Part shown: in pieces, positions 8,882 through 17,744 of the stretch
Position numbering within the stretch: position 1 is the stretch's first letter
Layout: each line of letters starts with the position of its first letter
NCBI GenBank assembly: GCA_002724315.1
Contig: PBOJ01000027.1
Coordinates: forward strand, 82,693-146,692
Direction: 5' to 3'
From: Planctomycetaceae bacterium
Lineage (GTDB): Bacteria > Planctomycetota > Planctomycetia > Planctomycetales > Planctomycetaceae
Length of the DNA: 64,000 bases
Notes under the pieces: generated by a model
What the model was told of the DNA's origin: nothing
Databases searched by the model: none
The model's input: only the letters and a program-made list of their open reading frames with translations
Program-made: the position numbers and the translations under genes

Positions 8882-10306
8882 ATGAGTACGTCCTCAACCA
8901 ATTCCCCCTGCCCCGGGCACCTCTCCGGCCCGCTGTCCAGGCGTCAGTGGCTGCAGCAGTCGGCCAACGGTTTCGGTGCCGTGGCCCTGGCTGGTTTGCT
9001 GGCCGACCGGTCCCCCTCGGCAGCAGCGGCGGTCGGCCACCACGCCGCACGAGCCAAGAACGTCATTTTCTGCTTCATGGACGGCGGCGTTTCGCACGTC
9101 GACAGTTTCGACCCCAAGCCCGCCCTCGACAAACACCACGGCCAACCGGCCACCGGTTTGACCAATCCGACGGCCAACAAGAACCGGAAGTGGATCCGCA
9201 GTCCCTGGACCTTCCACCGACGTGGTGAGTGCGGGATGCCGATCAGTGACCTATTTCCGCACTTCAGTACCATCGCTGACGAACTGGCAGTCATCCGCTC
9301 GATGAAGGCCGACCTGCCACTGCACTCCACCGGAGTCCTGCTGCTGCACACCGGCAGCAACAACGCCGGCCGGCCCAGCATGGGAGCCTGGAGCCACTAC
9401 GGCCTGGGCAGCGACAACCGCAACCTGCCCGGCTTCGTGGTGCTCAACCACGGGGTCGTCCCCTGCGGAGGACTCGAGAACTACTCCAACGGCTTCCTGC
9501 CCGCCCGGCACCAGGCCACCATGTTCGCTGTCGACGGCCCCCCGGTACGGAACCTCCTCCCCGCCGACAAGAACGTACAAGTGCAACTGTCCAAGCTGGC
9601 CCTGCTGAAGGGACGCGACCGGGCATTTTCTCAGTCCCTGGGTGGCGACGACGCCATCGACTCGGCGATCCGCAATTACGAGTTGGCCTTCCGCATGCAG
9701 TCGATGATCCCCGAAATCCTCGACCTCTCCGAAGAGACCCGTGCCACCCAGGCGGCCTACGCGGTCGACTCGAAGGTCAAGTCGCAGAGCCTGTTCGGGA
9801 TCCAGTGCCTGCGGGCGCGACGGCTGGTCGAGTCGGGTGTGCGTTTTGTGGAAATCACCTGTGCTCCCGGCAACGCCAACGGAACCTGGGACCAGCACAG
9901 CAATCTCAAGAAGGGCCACGAGAAGAACTCGCTGGACACCGACCAGTCGATCACCGCCCTGATCAAGGATCTCAAGGCACGGGGGATGCTCGACGAGACG
10001 CTGGTCGTTTGGGCCGGGGAATTCGGCCGGACGCCTCACGCCACCGGTTCCGACGGCCGAGACCATCATCCCGAGGGTTTCACGATCTGGATGGCCGGTG
10101 GAGGGGTGAAGGGCGGAACGGTCTTCGGCGAAACCGACGAGTTCGGCATGCACGCCGTCGAAAACGTCACCACGATCCACGACATGCACGCCACGATGCT
10201 GCACCTGGTGGGGCTGGACCACGAGAAACTGGTCTTCCGCTTCGGCGGCCGGGACATGAGCCTGACCGACGTGCACGGGCGAGTGGTGCACGAGGTGCTG
10301 GCGTAG
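8882..10306 (+). CDS. DUF1501 protein, class A, Tat-exported
   Basis: A 474-residue DUF1501 protein from the ATG at 8882. An in-frame GTG at 8849 overlapping the previous stop would add 11 residues that look like noncoding sequence. Twin-arginine signal LSRRQWLQQSANGFG is followed by AVALAGLLA. Motifs: GGVSHVDSFDPKP, AGEFGRTP, GRDHHPEGF, then HDMHATMLHLVGLDHEKL and GRDMSLTDVHG near the end. It lies 29 bases after the cytochrome gene, on the same strand, and is presumably co-transcribed. It belongs to the same sequence class as the other DUF1501 proteins that have a long PSD1 partner. Function unknown; the fold suggests a metal hydrolase acting outside the cytoplasm. It converges with the next gene, 9 bases away. 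Confidence 0.93.
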   Translation: MSTSSTNSPCPGHLSGPLSRRQWLQQSANGFGAVALAGLLADRSPSAAAAVGHHAARAKNVIFCFMDGGVSHVDSFDPKPALDKHHGQPATGLTNPTANKNRKWIRSPWTFHRRGECGMPISDLFPHFSTIADELAVIRSMKADLPLHSTGVLLLHTGSNNAGRPSMGAWSHYGLGSDNRNLPGFVVLNHGVVPCGGLENYSNGFLPARHQATMFAVDGPPVRNLLPADKNVQVQLSKLALLKGRDRAFSQSLGGDDAIDSAIRNYELAFRMQSMIPEILDLSEETRATQAAYAVDSKVKSQSLFGIQCLRARRLVESGVRFVEITCAPGNANGTWDQHSNLKKGHEKNSLDTDQSITALIKDLKARGMLDETLVVWAGEFGRTPHATGSDGRDHHPEGFTIWMAGGGVKGGTVFGETDEFGMHAVENVTTIHDMHATMLHLVGLDHEKLVFRFGGRDMSLTDVHGRVVHEVLA

Positions 10307-10315
10307 GCCCTGGGA

Positions 10316-11602
10316 TCACTTCGCGGTCGCGATGTTGATGCAGGTGATCCGCTCGAGATCTCGCACGTAAAGCTTGCCGCGTGCAAGGGCCGGCGGTGTC
10401 CAGGCCCGCTTGCTGGTCAATGCCTGGAACCGTCCCTTCTCGGTGTAGGCCTTCGTGGTCGCTTCGACCAGCGCCATCTCGCCCTTTTCTCCCAGGACGA
10501 TCAGGTGCCCCTGCGCTGAAATCACCGCGCCCTTGCCGACGGTGCGGTCGGTCCAGAGGATCTTTCCGCTGGCCAGTTCCTGGCAGCGGAAAACATTGTT
10601 GTCGAACCCGTAGAGGAATCCATTCAGCAACACGCAGCTGTTGTAGTGATTCTTCATCTGCTTGTTCGTGTAAATCTCCTTGCAGGCAACGGCACCCTTG
10701 GCTGCGGTCAGCCGGTAAGCCGAGCAGCGACCGGTTCCTCTCGAAGCCGACACGTACAATGTCCGAGTCTTCGGCTCGAAGATTGGCGTGGCGATGTTCA
10801 TGTCATTGGTCGTCAGCCACTCGTGTTTCCACTGCACGCTGCCGTCAGACGGCTTCAGACCCACCAGGGACTTGCCACACCACACCACCAGGTGCGGGAC
10901 CGGGCCGTCATCGCTGGGAACGTCGATGCGGATCGGAGAAGAGTAACCCGCCACGTCGTCGTGGGATTTCCAGATCACCTTTCCGCTCGTCTTGTCGAAG
11001 GCCACAACCGAGGCCTGTTTGGCCCCGACGTTGATGACCAGCTTCTTGCCATCGATCAACGGGGTCGTGGACACGCCCCAGATGATGTTCTTGCCGCCGA
11101 ACTGCTTGAGAATGTTCGTCTGCCAGGCCACTTCGCCCGACTTGGCCGCCAGGCACAACAGGTCGCCATTGGCTCCCAACGCGTAGACCCGCTCGCCCTC
11201 GATGATCGGCGTGCTACGTGGTCCGTCTCCGTAGGAGTTCTTGAATGTGGTTCCCGAGTGAACTTTCCAGAGCGTCGAGCCGTCGGTGGCATCGAGACAG
11301 TACACGTATTCGGCATCCTGCTCGGCACCCATCGTGAACAATCGGTCGCCAACGACGGTCATCGACGAATATCCGGTGCCCAGTTCTCGCTGCCAGAGCC
11401 GCTTGGGCTTGCCGGCGGTCCAGTCCAACGACAGGCCGGTCTGGCGAGAAATGCCGTCTCGCCGAACACCTCGCCAATCCGGCCAATCCTCCTGGACCAG
11501 TTTCGCTTTCGCATCGGCTGCGGTGACGACCGGATCGGGGACCGCCACGGCGGCAACCAGCAGACAGAACGACATGACGCAGAGCGGGGCGAGGATCTTC
11601 AT
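10316..11602 (-). CDS. Secreted PQQ-type beta-propeller protein
   Basis: A 428-residue exported protein made of repeated beta-propeller blades of the PQQ/BamB-like type. From the ATG at 11602 it has a Sec signal (MKILAPLCVMSFCLLVAAVAV). Repeats include DWPDWRGVRRDGIS at the mature N-terminus, typical of planctomycete PQQ-repeat proteins. Further blade signatures are CLDATDGSTLWK, CLAAKSGEVAWQ, AFDKTSGKVIWK, GLKPSDGSVQWK and ELASGKILW. A further 8 residues upstream are open but precede the signal. It may be a scaffold or a sugar/alcohol dehydrogenase-like propeller; catalytic Asp and Cys-Cys pairs of quinoprotein dehydrogenases are not evident, so cofactor use is doubtful. It follows an orphan DUF1501 gene on the same strand by 89 bases, so the two may be functionally linked. 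Confidence 0.88.
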   Translation of the reverse strand: MKILAPLCVMSFCLLVAAVAVPDPVVTAADAKAKLVQEDWPDWRGVRRDGISRQTGLSLDWTAGKPKRLWQRELGTGYSSMTVVGDRLFTMGAEQDAEYVYCLDATDGSTLWKVHSGTTFKNSYGDGPRSTPIIEGERVYALGANGDLLCLAAKSGEVAWQTNILKQFGGKNIIWGVSTTPLIDGKKLVINVGAKQASVVAFDKTSGKVIWKSHDDVAGYSSPIRIDVPSDDGPVPHLVVWCGKSLVGLKPSDGSVQWKHEWLTTNDMNIATPIFEPKTRTLYVSASRGTGRCSAYRLTAAKGAVACKEIYTNKQMKNHYNSCVLLNGFLYGFDNNVFRCQELASGKILWTDRTVGKGAVISAQGHLIVLGEKGEMALVEATTKAYTEKGRFQALTSKRAWTPPALARGKLYVRDLERITCINIATAK

Positions 11603-11691
11603 CGACAATGACTCGTCACGAACCAACAGAAAGACCCGGAAACGGGTGCGACCGGTCCCATGGTAACGTGCTGAGCGTGTGCGTCGAGTTG

Positions 11692-13086
11692 CTAGAGCAA
11701 CTCGCGAATCACCTCACCGCGCTCCAGCAGAGGCCGCGTGCGAGTGGCGCCGGTGATCGGCGTGAAACTCGGATCGATTCCCAGGTGATGATACATCGTG
11801 GCCACCACATCGTAGGGCCACAACGGCCGCTCGTGGGGCACCTCGCCCTTGGCATTGGATGACCCGATCACCTGGCCGTGGCGGTAGTTCCCACCGGCCA
11901 TCATCACGCTCTGCACGTCCGCCCAGTGATCACGGCCGCCGTTCTTGTTGATCTTGGGCGTGCGTCCGAATTCCCCCCACACCACGACCAGCACCTTCTT
12001 GTCCAGTCCCCGCTCGTGAAGATCGTTGATCAACGTGGTGACGGCCAGATCCATCGGCGGGCTGGCCGTCTTGGTGTGAGCCTCGAGTGTCTTGTGAAAA
12101 TCCCAGCCGGAGCTGGAGAGTCCGACACCGGGATCGATCAGGGTCACGAAGGTCACCCCGCGTTCGACCAGGCGGCGTGCCAGCAATGCCGACTGGCCCG
12201 AACGGTGATAACCGTATCGCCGTCGCGTCGCTTCGTCTTCCTGTTCCAGGTCGAAGGCCGAACCGGTCTTCTCGCCGGCGACCAGGTCGAAGGCACTGTC
12301 GTGAAAGGCCGACCACGAGGCCGTGGCCACCGGATCGGCCTCGCCGCGGATCTTCTCGAACTGCGCCAGCAGTTCGCGACGCTGGACGAAATTCTTGCGG
12401 GACAGGCCACCGGCGGGGGACAGGCTGCGGACAACGAAGTCCTTGTCCTGGGCCGGGTGCTTCCCGTCACCTGTCCGCTTGATCAGGATCTCCATCGGAT
12501 TGAATCGGGCCGGCAGGTAGGCACCCCGGTGCGGGTACATCCGGTGAGGCCCCTGGTTGTCCAGCGGGTAACCCATGAAGACGTAGGGCGGCATCCCCGG
12601 ATGGTTGGAACCGCGAACCATCGACACCAGGCAACCGCTGCTGGCGTGACTCGACTTCTTGAACGGGTTGATCCCGTTGGCCTTCGCATCATGACCGGTC
12701 TGGCACCAGTGCATGCCATGCTGGTGGTCACTGTTGTCGTGGTGCACGCTGCGGATCAGCGTCACCTTGTCCATCAGGCTGGCATGCAACGGCAGAGATT
12801 CACAGAGGAATGTGCCGGGCACGTTGGTGGCGATCGGGTGAAACGGGCTGCGGATCCCCAGCGGAGCGTCGGGCTTGGGATCGTAGGTCTCGTAGTGGCT
12901 GGCGGCCCCGTTGAGCCAGTACTGGATCACGGCGGTGTCACGGTCCACGGAGCTGAGATCGATCACGCCGTCGCTGGCAACCGACAGCCCCCCCATGCCG
13001 ATGCCCACTCCGGCACCCAGGCCGGCCCCGAGAACGGCGCGTCGCCCGACGCTGCTGCGGTAGTCACGGCAACCACTTCCGCTCAT
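11692..13086 (-). CDS. DUF1501 protein, class B (orphan), Tat-exported
   Basis: A 464-residue DUF1501 protein. The ATG at 13086 is chosen because a strong GGGAGGG ribosome-binding sequence sits 6 bases before it; a GTG one codon earlier is less likely. Twin-arginine signal VGRRAVLGAGLGAG. Motifs: LNGAASHYETYDPKP, WGEFGRTPKIN, GGRDHWADVQSVMMAGG and GQVIGSSNAKGE. The C-terminus, YHHLGIDPSFTP and RPLLERGEVIRELL, lacks the GLDHERL/GRDxRLTDV ending of the paired class. No cytochrome gene adjoins it; instead a PQQ-type propeller gene lies downstream. Probably an exported enzyme of the alkaline-phosphatase-like fold with unknown substrate. Confidence 0.92.
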   Translation of the reverse strand: MSGSGCRDYRSSVGRRAVLGAGLGAGVGIGMGGLSVASDGVIDLSSVDRDTAVIQYWLNGAASHYETYDPKPDAPLGIRSPFHPIATNVPGTFLCESLPLHASLMDKVTLIRSVHHDNSDHQHGMHWCQTGHDAKANGINPFKKSSHASSGCLVSMVRGSNHPGMPPYVFMGYPLDNQGPHRMYPHRGAYLPARFNPMEILIKRTGDGKHPAQDKDFVVRSLSPAGGLSRKNFVQRRELLAQFEKIRGEADPVATASWSAFHDSAFDLVAGEKTGSAFDLEQEDEATRRRYGYHRSGQSALLARRLVERGVTFVTLIDPGVGLSSSGWDFHKTLEAHTKTASPPMDLAVTTLINDLHERGLDKKVLVVVWGEFGRTPKINKNGGRDHWADVQSVMMAGGNYRHGQVIGSSNAKGEVPHERPLWPYDVVATMYHHLGIDPSFTPITGATRTRPLLERGEVIRELL

Positions 13087-13092
13087 CACGAA

Positions 13093-13099
13093 CCCTCCC
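13093..13099 (-). promoter_or_regulatory. Strong ribosome-binding site GGGAGGG
   Basis: On the minus strand GGGAGGG lies 6 bases before the ATG at 13086 and decides that start over the preceding GTG. Clear Shine-Dalgarno sequences are uncommon in this window, which makes this one useful. Confidence 0.6.
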
Positions 13100-13180
13100 G
13101 GCCGACATGGCCGCAGTTTCCTGTTCCTCTGATCGTCAGATCCTATCCCGGTGTCGTGGGTTTGTCCCGAGAGAAACCGA

Positions 13181-14632
13181 CTAAGCGAGCACCTCCTGGA
13201 TCACCCGCCTGGGCTGAACACCGGTCAGCCGTTGGTCAAGTCCCTCGTGAAGGAACGTCAGCCGTTCGTGGTCGAGGCCCAGCAGGTGGAGGATCGTGGC
13301 GTGGAGATCCGAGACGTGCAGGCGTCGTTCGACCGCCTGGAACCCGGTCTCATCGGTCGCCCCGATCCGCTGGCCGCCTTTGACGCCCCCACCGGCCAGC
13401 CACATGGTGAACCCGTAGTGGTTGTGATCACGGCCCGGCTTGTTCACCCCCTCGCTGGTCGGTGTCCGGCCGAACTCACCACCCCAGATCAGCAGGGTCT
13501 GGTCCCACATCCCCTGACGCTTCAGGTCGGCCATCAAGGCCGCTATCGGCTGATCGATCTCAAAAGAGTGACGACCGTGATTGTCGGGAACGTCAACGTG
13601 TGCGTCCCAGGAATCGGGACCTCCGCCGGAATACAGCTGTACGAACCGCACACCCCGTTCGAGCAGGCGGCGGGTCAGCAGGCACTGGCGACCGAAATAC
13701 TCGGTCCGCTTGTCGTCCAGCCCGTAGAGCTTCTGGATCGACTCCGGTTCGGATTCCACGTCAACCGCTTCGGTTGCCTCGGTCTGCATCCGGTAGGCCA
13801 GTTCGTACGACGCGATACGGGCCGCCAACTCGGAATTGCCCCCTCGCAGATCGAGGCTCTGCTGGTTGAGCTGGTTGAGCAAGTCGAGGCTGCGTCGCTG
13901 GGTGCCGGCACCGATGCCGTCGGGCCGCTTGAGATTGAGCACCGGAGCGCCCTGGCTGCGAAACAGTGTGCCCTGGAACCGGGCGGGCATGAACCCGCTG
14001 CTCCAGGCCCCCGCCCCACCGCGAGGACCACCACGGTGATCGGTCATCACGACGTAACTGGGCAGGTTGTCGTTGAGATTGCCCAGCCCGTAGCCCAGCC
14101 AACTGCCCAGGCTCGGACGGCCAACGACGATGCTGCCCGAGTTCATCTGCAGGATCCCGGGACTGTGCGTGGGGGTCTCGGCGTACATCGAGTTGATCAC
14201 GCAGAGATCATCGGCAAACTGTCCAACGTGGGGAAACAGGCTGCTGACCATCAGCCCGCTGTCACCGTGCGGGCGGAAGGGAAAGGCCGACGGAGCCAGT
14301 TTGCCGATGGCCCGACCGTTGGACCCGATCTGCAACCCACCGTCGAAACTCTTGCCCTGGTATTTCTCCAGCGCGGGCTTGTAGTCAAACGTGTCGACCT
14401 GGCTGGGCCCGCCGTTGAGAAAGAAGAACACGACCTGCTTGACGGTCGAGGAAAAATGCGGTGACTTCTGGCTGGACGGCCGGGACACGGTCGCGGCCGA
14501 TTCGGCCTCGCGTGTCATCAGGTCCACCAGCGGCAACGCAGCGAACCCACCCCCCCACTGCCAAAGACACTCGCGACGGGTGTTGCCGCAGGGAGTCTGA
14601 TTGGGAACGAAATCGGTCGGTGAGATTGTCAT
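13181..14632 (-). CDS. DUF1501 protein, class A, Tat-exported
   Basis: A 483-residue DUF1501 protein starting at the ATG at 14632, only 2 bases after the stop of the cytochrome gene upstream. Translation is probably coupled. Twin-arginine motif NTRRECLWQWGGG. Motifs: GGPSQVDTFDYKP, GGEFGRTPTSEG, GRDHNHYGFTMWLAGGGVKG, and [20 protein letters not shown]. The usual GRDxRLTDV is altered to GLDQRLTGVQ, so this paralogue has lost the Arg-Asp of that motif. Exported, cofactor probably inserted before export. Partner of the PSCyt1/DUF1549/DUF1553 protein encoded just upstream; reaction unknown. Confidence 0.93.
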   Translation of the reverse strand: MTISPTDFVPNQTPCGNTRRECLWQWGGGFAALPLVDLMTREAESAATVSRPSSQKSPHFSSTVKQVVFFFLNGGPSQVDTFDYKPALEKYQGKSFDGGLQIGSNGRAIGKLAPSAFPFRPHGDSGLMVSSLFPHVGQFADDLCVINSMYAETPTHSPGILQMNSGSIVVGRPSLGSWLGYGLGNLNDNLPSYVVMTDHRGGPRGGAGAWSSGFMPARFQGTLFRSQGAPVLNLKRPDGIGAGTQRRSLDLLNQLNQQSLDLRGGNSELAARIASYELAYRMQTEATEAVDVESEPESIQKLYGLDDKRTEYFGRQCLLTRRLLERGVRFVQLYSGGGPDSWDAHVDVPDNHGRHSFEIDQPIAALMADLKRQGMWDQTLLIWGGEFGRTPTSEGVNKPGRDHNHYGFTMWLAGGGVKGGQRIGATDETGFQAVERRLHVSDLHATILHLLGLDHERLTFLHEGLDQRLTGVQPRRVIQEVLA

Positions 14633-14634
14633 GA

Positions 14635-17600
14635 TTAGTCGGTGTATACGAATTCGTTGAGATTGAGAATCACGCGGCAGACCTGGATCAAAGCCTGGCG
14701 GCGAGCGGCCGCAACGGTCAGCGGCTCGCGGGGCTTGCGGTGATTAACCACCTTGTACTTGCTCCCCAGGTGTCTCCAGGCCGACGCCAGTTCGGCCTCG
14801 GTCAGGGCTCGATTCCAGACGAGCAACTCGGCCATCAGTCCGTTCCAGTACTCGCTGTCCAGTGTTCCCTGTCGGCCGATTGTCCAGTTGGTGTCCAGTT
14901 TCCTCGCGGGCAGCGGGGACTTCAGCTCGTCCAGCAACTGGCCGTTCTGGAACACGCGGACATTGGCCGCCTCGGCGATCCCGGTCAACACGAAAGGCGA
15001 AACCGGCTTGGTAACCGCGAGCTTCTCACGGTGGGAGAACGCATCGGTCAGGCGGATGGCCCGCCCCCCCTTGGAACCGGCAGTGGTCCCCAGGAAAATC
15101 GATGTCGTGCTATTGCCACGTCCGCCGTCCCAGTTGCCGATCACGTTGCGATGTGATCCGCGCTGACCGCCTGCTCCGCGGTCGGTCACCACAGCGATGA
15201 TGGTGAACTGCTGAGAGGTCACCGGCGACTTGTCGAGGGAGAACCAGTCCTTGCCTTCGAAATTGATGGCCGGGCGATTGCCGATCGCCCGGGCGGTCAC
15301 CAGCGGATCCCCGTGCGCCGTCGCCACCAGCGACCCCACCCGGCTCGTCCACCGGGACACCTGCCGCTGATTGTTGAGAGCCACGCCATTCGCGGCATCC
15401 AGCCACAGGGTCAGCCCTGTCTCGGTGATCTCACCAGCCAACTCGGCCGCCGGGTCGCCGTTCGTCTCGCGTTCAAAACGCCGATGATCCTCGCCCAGCA
15501 ACAACAGGGACTCATTGCTCAGGAACCCCAGCAGGCTGGCCCGTTCTCCGCGAGTCGGCTTCCGGCCCAGCGCGAGGCGGAAACCGTGGTCGAGCTGGTC
15601 ACCGAGTACCGGGCCCGCCTCGGCAATGATCCGATCGGCGAAATGCCGGGACTGCCGGTTGACGAACTCGCCATTGAACAGTTCCAACGCCTGCGGCGCC
15701 ACCGTGGTCACCTCCCGGCGATCGGCACTGCGAGCCGTGTCACAGAAATCGAGCGTCTCGAGGAAGGGGATGACCAGCGTGCGTTTCAGGAACGAGTAGA
15801 CCGTCCGCCGGGAGGCCTCGGTCTCGTTGAACGGCTTCCAGACACCGGCAGGGTTGTAACCGCTGCGAAGAGCATCCTTGGGGATGAAGGGGTACATCGG
15901 GGCCCCGTAGAGCCGATCGTTGAGTCGTCCGCTGACGGCCAGCATCGAATCCCGGATCGCCTCGACTTCCAGTCGCCGCACCGGGAAATGCGACAGCATC
16001 AGGTTGTCGACGTCCTTCTCGACGTTGGCCGGAATCGCCCGCTTGCTGGTGGCGTAGGTACGGCTGGTCATGATCAGCCGGTGCAGCTTCTTCAGGGAGT
16101 ACCCGGCCTCGTTACCGAACCATCCGGCCAGCCAGTCGAGCAGCTCGGGATGTGTCGGCAGGCTGCCGCGAACACCAAAATCATTGGCCGTGCGGACCAG
16201 CCCGGTTCCGAAGTGATATTGCCAGACCCGGTTGACGATCACGCGGCGGGTCAACGGGTTGTCCTCGGACATGATCCAGCGGGCCAGGGAAATGCGACGC
16301 CGACTGGTGAACTTGTCAGCCGCCTCGAAGGCCGGCTGCTTTTCGACCAGGGCCGCCGGCACCGCGGCGGATACCTCGACGCCCGGCTGGTTCGGGTTGC
16401 CCCGTTTCAGCAGGTGTGTCACCGGGGGAGTCGGCGAGGGTTCGAAGAAGAAGTAGCCCTGTGGCTGCGACTTCAGGTCCTTGCCGGCCAGTTGCACCGG
16501 CGGCAGTGCCGCCCGGGCCAACTCGGCCCGCCCTTTGTGCTCGCGCTTCAGCCCTCGAAAGACGGCAACCATCGAGTAGTAATCCCGGGCCGTCAGGGGG
16601 TCGAACTTGTGGTCGTGGCATCGCGCACAACCCATCGTCAATCCCAGGAAGACCTGGGAGGTGGTACTGACCATGTCGTCCAACTCGTTGAACAACTCGG
16701 CAATCACCTCGCTTTTCTGGACACTCGCCCCTCGCTCGGCGTCCCATGGTCCCACCCTGTGAAACCCGGTGGCCAGGATCGATTCGGTTGTCGCACCGGC
16801 GATCTCGTCCCCGGCCAGTTGTTCGGTCACGAACCGGTCGTAGGGCCGATCGGAATTGAGTGCTCCGATCACCCAGTCCCGATACTTCCAGGCCAGTGGC
16901 TTGACCCCGTCAACTTCGTACCCGTTCGTGTCGGCGTATCGCACCAGGTCCAACCAGTGACGCCCCCAGCGTTCGCCGTAGTGAGGGTTGGCCAACAACC
17001 GGTCAATCACCCGTGCGAAGGCGTCGGGAGCCCCATCGGCCACAAAACCGTCAACCATCTCCGGCGTTGGCGGCAGGCCGAGCAGATCGAGTGACGCTCG
17101 GCGAACAAGGTGCCGTGGTTGAGCCCGCGGCGAAGGAGTCATCTCGCGGGCATCCAACTGGGCCAGGACAAAGCTGTCGATGGGGTTTTCCGCCCACGCC
17201 CGGTCCTGGACCGTGGGAATTTTCGGCCGACGAATCGGCCTCAGGGACCACAGGCTGAGTCGATCAGCCTGGTCATCGATTCCGTCAGGCCAGGCCGCGC
17301 CCCGGTTGATCCATTCGGTGATCACGCGGATCTCGTCCGGCCGCAATCCTCGCCCTTCCCCCTCGGGCGGCATCCTCGAATCCCCCGGACCACGTCCCCG
17401 GATCATCTGCACCAGCAGGCTGTCGGCAGCCTGGCCCGCCACGATCGCCTTCCCGGTTTCGCCGCCCTTGAACGCCAGCGGCTTGCGGTCCAGCCGGAAT
17501 TCGCCCTCAGTGTTCCCCGCACCGTGACAACGAAAACAGTGGGCCTTGAAGATCGGCCGCACATCTCTCAGGAACGCCGGCCCATCGGGGTCGGCCGCAT

Positions 17601-17670
17601 CGACACCCCCGGACGGAGTCATCCCCAACAGGACCAGCAGACCACAAACAACCAGTTTCCGCACCGTCAT
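14635..17670 (-). CDS. PSCyt1-DUF1549-DUF1553 protein with LamG-like insertion
   Basis: A 1011-residue protein from the ATG at 17670, which begins a Sec signal (MTVRKLVVCGLLVLLGM) and has GAGGTGG 8 bases upstream. The open frame continues upstream to 17748 without signal-like sequence. PSCyt1 has haem motif CFRCH at residues 45-49 and the typical RMPPEGEG. DUF1549 follows with the second motif CARCHDHKFDP near 340. DUF1553 starts at about 480 (SLARWIMSEDNPLTRRVIV, then NRVWQYHFGTGL). Near residue 760 the domain is interrupted by a beta-sandwich of about 220 residues with LamG-type features (LTLWLDAANG, QQFTIIAVVTDRG, GLMAELLVWNRALTEAEL), after which the family tail LNLNEFVYTD closes the protein. 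The same architecture occurs at 1571-4186. It precedes its DUF1501 partner by 2 bases. Confidence 0.92.
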   Translation of the reverse strand: MTVRKLVVCGLLVLLGMTPSGGVDAADPDGPAFLRDVRPIFKAHCFRCHGAGNTEGEFRLDRKPLAFKGGETGKAIVAGQAADSLLVQMIRGRGPGDSRMPPEGEGRGLRPDEIRVITEWINRGAAWPDGIDDQADRLSLWSLRPIRRPKIPTVQDRAWAENPIDSFVLAQLDAREMTPSPRAQPRHLVRRASLDLLGLPPTPEMVDGFVADGAPDAFARVIDRLLANPHYGERWGRHWLDLVRYADTNGYEVDGVKPLAWKYRDWVIGALNSDRPYDRFVTEQLAGDEIAGATTESILATGFHRVGPWDAERGASVQKSEVIAELFNELDDMVSTTSQVFLGLTMGCARCHDHKFDPLTARDYYSMVAVFRGLKREHKGRAELARAALPPVQLAGKDLKSQPQGYFFFEPSPTPPVTHLLKRGNPNQPGVEVSAAVPAALVEKQPAFEAADKFTSRRRISLARWIMSEDNPLTRRVIVNRVWQYHFGTGLVRTANDFGVRGSLPTHPELLDWLAGWFGNEAGYSLKKLHRLIMTSRTYATSKRAIPANVEKDVDNLMLSHFPVRRLEVEAIRDSMLAVSGRLNDRLYGAPMYPFIPKDALRSGYNPAGVWKPFNETEASRRTVYSFLKRTLVIPFLETLDFCDTARSADRREVTTVAPQALELFNGEFVNRQSRHFADRIIAEAGPVLGDQLDHGFRLALGRKPTRGERASLLGFLSNESLLLLGEDHRRFERETNGDPAAELAGEITETGLTLWLDAANGVALNNQRQVSRWTSRVGSLVATAHGDPLVTARAIGNRPAINFEGKDWFSLDKSPVTSQQFTIIAVVTDRGAGGQRGSHRNVIGNWDGGRGNSTTSIFLGTTAGSKGGRAIRLTDAFSHREKLAVTKPVSPFVLTGIAEAANVRVFQNGQLLDELKSPLPARKLDTNWTIGRQGTLDSEYWNGLMAELLVWNRALTEAELASAWRHLGSKYKVVNHRKPREPLTVAAARRQALIQVCRVILNLNEFVYTD

Positions 17671-17744
17671 CTCCGGAACCACCTCAACAATATGTCCTGT
17701 TCCTGTCCGCCGATGGTACCACGGCATCGGCCTCAAAGTCGGCC

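Noticed and set aside
15313..17094. 593-residue plus-strand open frame
   Set aside because: Exact antisense of the PSCyt1/DUF1553 gene. Arg/Pro/Gly/Gln-rich shadow caused by GC-rich third positions.
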